Shown here: piece after piece, positions 5,749-7,696 of the stretch
Numbering within the stretch: position 1 is the first letter of the stretch
Layout of the letters: every line of letters starts with the position of its first letter
Assembly (NCBI GenBank): GCA_022703295.1
Contig: JAKLDX010000042.1
Span: 1 to 7,696, forward strand
DNA from: Candidatus Omnitrophota bacterium
Lineage (GTDB): Bacteria > Omnitrophota > Gorgyraeia > 2-01-FULL-45-10
DNA length: 7,696 nucleotides
Direction of reading: 5' to 3'
The notes under the pieces: model-generated
What the model saw: the letters and a program-made list of their open reading frames with translations, nothing else
What the model was told of the DNA's origin: nothing
Databases searched by the model: none
Translations under genes and position numbers: made by a program

Positions 5749-6705
5749 TCATTTATCCGCGTAATAAGGGCATGGTTTATTGTCCTGCACAAGTCCGCAA
5801 TCCTTAGAGCATGGTATCATGGTAAGCGTAACTTCGCTGTCGGGAATGCCGGAGGCTATATCTTTCTCGATCTTCGATACTACATCATGCGCCCTGGAAA
5901 ACGGCATGTCCTTAGGCATTATTATCTTCATCTCGACGAATTTCTTGTGCCCGGCTGTCCTTGTCTTTATGTCCTTGAAATTGCAATAATAATCCGCGTG
6001 CTTGGCAAGGCGCACCACAGCCTCCATCTTGCTCGGCTCTTCGATGGAAATGTCGAGCAGGTTCACAAAGGCCTGTTTGGCCAATCTGATGGATGGAATG
6101 GCAATGACAATGCTGACAAGTATAGTGGTGACAGGGTCTATGTAAGGCTCTATGAAAGAAAACTTACCCTCTTTCACCAGTATGGTTAATATGAAAGCGC
6201 ATCCGATCGCCGAGGATATGAAGCCTTCAAGCGTATAATGAACTCCTTCGGCCTTTACCGCCGGCGAAGAACTTTTCCGCGCCAATTGGAATATTAAGAA
6301 CGCCCCGATAAAATTAAGAGTATGGCTCAGTACGCTCGAAGCAAAACCTACCCACGGAAAAACCACTTCTTTCGGATGAAATAATGCGGCGATAGACTGG
6401 AATGACATTATGCCGCCTATGCCCAAGAGGACCACGCCCTCCATGGCTTCGCACACGTGCTCGACTTTTCCGTAACCGTAATTATGTATTAAGTCGGCGG
6501 GCCTCATCGATAACTTCAGGGACTTGTAAAGGATGATCGATACCGTAAGCCCGACTACAGTAATTGCGAAATCCGTGGCGATGGCGAGTGAATGCACTAT
6601 TACGAGCGCGGCAAGCTTGAATACGAAAAGTACGACATTGAACCAAAGGCTGATGAGCGCAGCCTGTATCATGTACCATTCTTTAATAGTCGCGGCCTTT
6701 TCCAT
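5749..6705 (-). CDS. Divergent cation diffusion facilitator (CDF) family transporter
   Basis: A 318-aa inner-membrane protein with about six transmembrane helices (residues ~13-205) and a cytoplasmic C-terminal ferredoxin-like domain (~220-300), the layout of CDF metal/proton antiporters. The helix 2-3 loop, HNYGYGKVEH at 74-83, and DIKTRTAGHKKFVEM at 245-259 match CDF signatures. By alignment from memory to E. coli YiiP, the membrane site is altered: Asp45 and His156 remain, but D49 is Thr49 and D157 is Glu160. H75 of site B is Tyr78. In the C-domain H248 is kept as His273, while H232 and H283 are Lys260 and Thr295. A Cys-bearing tail (Cys299, Cys303, Cys312) extends past the usual end. Metal specificity therefore cannot be assumed to be Zn/Fe/Mn. 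The ATG at 6705 lacks a Shine-Dalgarno but lies just below a good promoter. The secreted repeat protein starts 14 nt after its stop. Confidence 0.88.
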   Translation of the reverse strand: MEKAATIKEWYMIQAALISLWFNVVLFVFKLAALVIVHSLAIATDFAITVVGLTVSIILYKSLKLSMRPADLIHNYGYGKVEHVCEAMEGVVLLGIGGIMSFQSIAALFHPKEVVFPWVGFASSVLSHTLNFIGAFLIFQLARKSSSPAVKAEGVHYTLEGFISSAIGCAFILTILVKEGKFSFIEPYIDPVTTILVSIVIAIPSIRLAKQAFVNLLDISIEEPSKMEAVVRLAKHADYYCNFKDIKTRTAGHKKFVEMKIIMPKDMPFSRAHDVVSKIEKDIASGIPDSEVTLTMIPCSKDCGLVQDNKPCPYYADK

Positions 6706-6716
6706 ATTATGGGGAT

Positions 6717-6745
6717 ATTATACTTCTTTATGCCGAGGTAGGCAA
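6717..6745 (-). promoter_or_regulatory. Promoter very close to the CDF start codon
   Basis: On the minus strand TTGCCT (6745-6740) is 17 nt from a perfect TATAAT (6722-6717). Only 11 nt separate the -10 box from the ATG at 6705, so the leader would be about 5 nt. This fits the absence of any ribosome site and suggests a leaderless or nearly leaderless message. Confidence 0.65.
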
Positions 6746-6811
6746 GTGTGCTTATACGGCATATATTGCGGAGGAAATTTTGACTGCCTTGATGTTGTAA
6801 ATTGTTAATTA

Positions 6812-6823
6812 AAAGTTAACTTT
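6812..6823. repeat. 12-bp perfect palindrome at the acr3 stop codon
   Basis: AAAGTTAACTTT is a perfect 12-bp palindrome that overlaps the TAA of the Acr3 gene (6824-6822). The surrounding DNA (6801-6826) is A/T-rich, so a chance origin is possible. No T-rich terminator stem was found for the Acr3 transcript in the gap 6706-6821. Confidence 0.4.
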
Positions 6824-7696
6824 AATACAGTTTTCCATGAAAATACTTTGTTTTAAGTTTCAGGGCTACGTTGACAAGGATAATGAGCGCGGGAACTTCT
6901 ATCAGCGGCCCTATAACAGTGGCAAAAGCCTGATCGGAACTTATGCCGAAGATCGCTACGGCTACCGCTATGGCAAGCTCGAAATCATTGCTTGCCGCGG
7001 TGAACGATGCCGCTGTTGTCTGCCCGTAATTAATGCCCATCCTGCGGGCTATAAAAAATGTGATAAACCACATGAAGAAGAAATATATGAGAAGCGGGAT
7101 GGCTATGCGTACCACATCGAACGGAAGTTTTATTATATATTGCCCTTTAAGTGAAAACATAACAACGATAGTAAATAGAAGCGCGATGACGGTAACCGGG
7201 CTTATTCTTGGAATGAAAACATCTTCAAACCATTTCTTGCCTTTTAGTTTAATAAATCCGACCCGGGTAATGGCCCCGGCTAAGAACGGTATCCCTAAGT
7301 AAAAAAGTACGGTTTTGGCAGCCTCAATCATCGATATGCTGACATTCAGGCCTCTTGTGAGCCCTAACTTATTAAGGCCAAAGGTAATAAACAGATAGAT
7401 ATATGCTGCGTAAAACAAAACCTGGAAAAGCGCGTTAAAAGCGACTAGCCCTATGGCAAACTCCCTGTCCCCTTCGGCAAGCTCATTCCACACTATGACC
7501 ATTGCTATACAACGTGCGAGCCCTACCAGGATCACGCCGATCATATATTCAGGATAATTCCGCAGGAAGGTTATGGCAAGTACGAACATGACCACGGGCC
7601 CGACGATCCAGTTTTGTATGAGAGAAAGTAAGAGAAGCCTGGGTTTATTGAATATCTTGCCCATCTCCTCATATTTTACTTTCGTAAGAGGAGGAT
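6822..7696 (-). CDS. acr3: Acr3-type arsenite efflux permease, 5' end cut by window edge
   Basis: Inner-membrane arsenite exporter of the Acr3 family (bile acid/arsenite transporter superfamily). An ATG at 7664 would give 280 aa, but the frame stays open to the edge and the ten codons before it read PPLTKVKYEE, which is normal Acr3 sequence. The gene therefore runs on beyond 7696, and I see 290 residues of a family that is usually about 350. Decisive motifs are GLARCIAMVIVWNELAEGD, whose Cys (residue 52 from that internal ATG) is the conserved arsenite-pathway cysteine (C129 in Corynebacterium Acr3), and ASNDFELAIAVAVAIFG, with the conserved Glu of the late helix (E305 there). The remainder is hydrophobic with about eight membrane segments. 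In other genomes acr3 sits with arsR and arsC, which would be upstream, outside the window. It ends 116 nt before the CDF gene, which has its own promoter. Confidence 0.93.
   Translation of the reverse strand, partial: PPLTKVKYEEMGKIFNKPRLLLLSLIQNWIVGPVVMFVLAITFLRNYPEYMIGVILVGLARCIAMVIVWNELAEGDREFAIGLVAFNALFQVLFYAAYIYLFITFGLNKLGLTRGLNVSISMIEAAKTVLFYLGIPFLAGAITRVGFIKLKGKKWFEDVFIPRISPVTVIALLFTIVVMFSLKGQYIIKLPFDVVRIAIPLLIYFFFMWFITFFIARRMGINYGQTTAASFTAASNDFELAIAVAVAIFGISSDQAFATVIGPLIEVPALIILVNVALKLKTKYFHGKLY

Overview
The window looks like chromosomal DNA from a Gram-negative bacterium. It encodes an OprB-type outer-membrane porin, a second protein that is probably surface or outer-membrane, and two lipoprotein candidates. 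Promoters are sigma70-like (TTGxxx-17-TATxxT) and most starts have clear Shine-Dalgarno sequences. Every gene I can support is on the minus strand; plus-strand ORFs are shadows. The mixture of families (OprB porin with an MFS sugar porter, an atypical CDF transporter, a glycine/asparagine repeat protein) would fit environmental candidate lineages such as Omnitrophota or other deep-branching Gram-negatives. That is a guess from protein style; no rRNA or marker gene is present.

Layout, read right to left in the direction of transcription. (1) 7696-6822: an Acr3-type arsenite efflux permease whose N-terminus lies outside the window. (2) 6745-5069: a promoter, then a cation-diffusion-facilitator-like transporter with an altered metal site, followed after 14 nt by a secreted protein built from about eleven 14-17-residue glycine/asparagine repeats. 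(3) 5044-4295: a promoter, an inverted repeat, a terminator-like leader hairpin, a 115-aa lipoprotein with a TPR-like helix pair, a 55-aa two-helix membrane protein, and a strong symmetrical terminator. (4) 4235-550: a promoter, then a sugar-porter MFS transporter, an OprB-like porin overlapping it by up to 4 nt, and an exported gluzincin-type metallopeptidase. (5) 529-1: a strong promoter and the first 157 codons of a PhoU-like DUF47 protein, cut by the window edge.

Functionally, unit 4 reads as a two-membrane sugar uptake module (outer-membrane porin plus inner-membrane proton symporter) with an exported protease attached. Units 1 and 2 concern metal or metalloid export. Unit 3 is an envelope-protein operon that may be controlled in its leader. 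DUF47 proteins usually accompany Pit-type phosphate permeases, so a pit gene may follow beyond position 1. No mobile elements, CRISPR arrays, tRNAs or rRNAs were seen. The least ordinary items are the CDF/repeat-protein pair and the leader of the lipoprotein operon.
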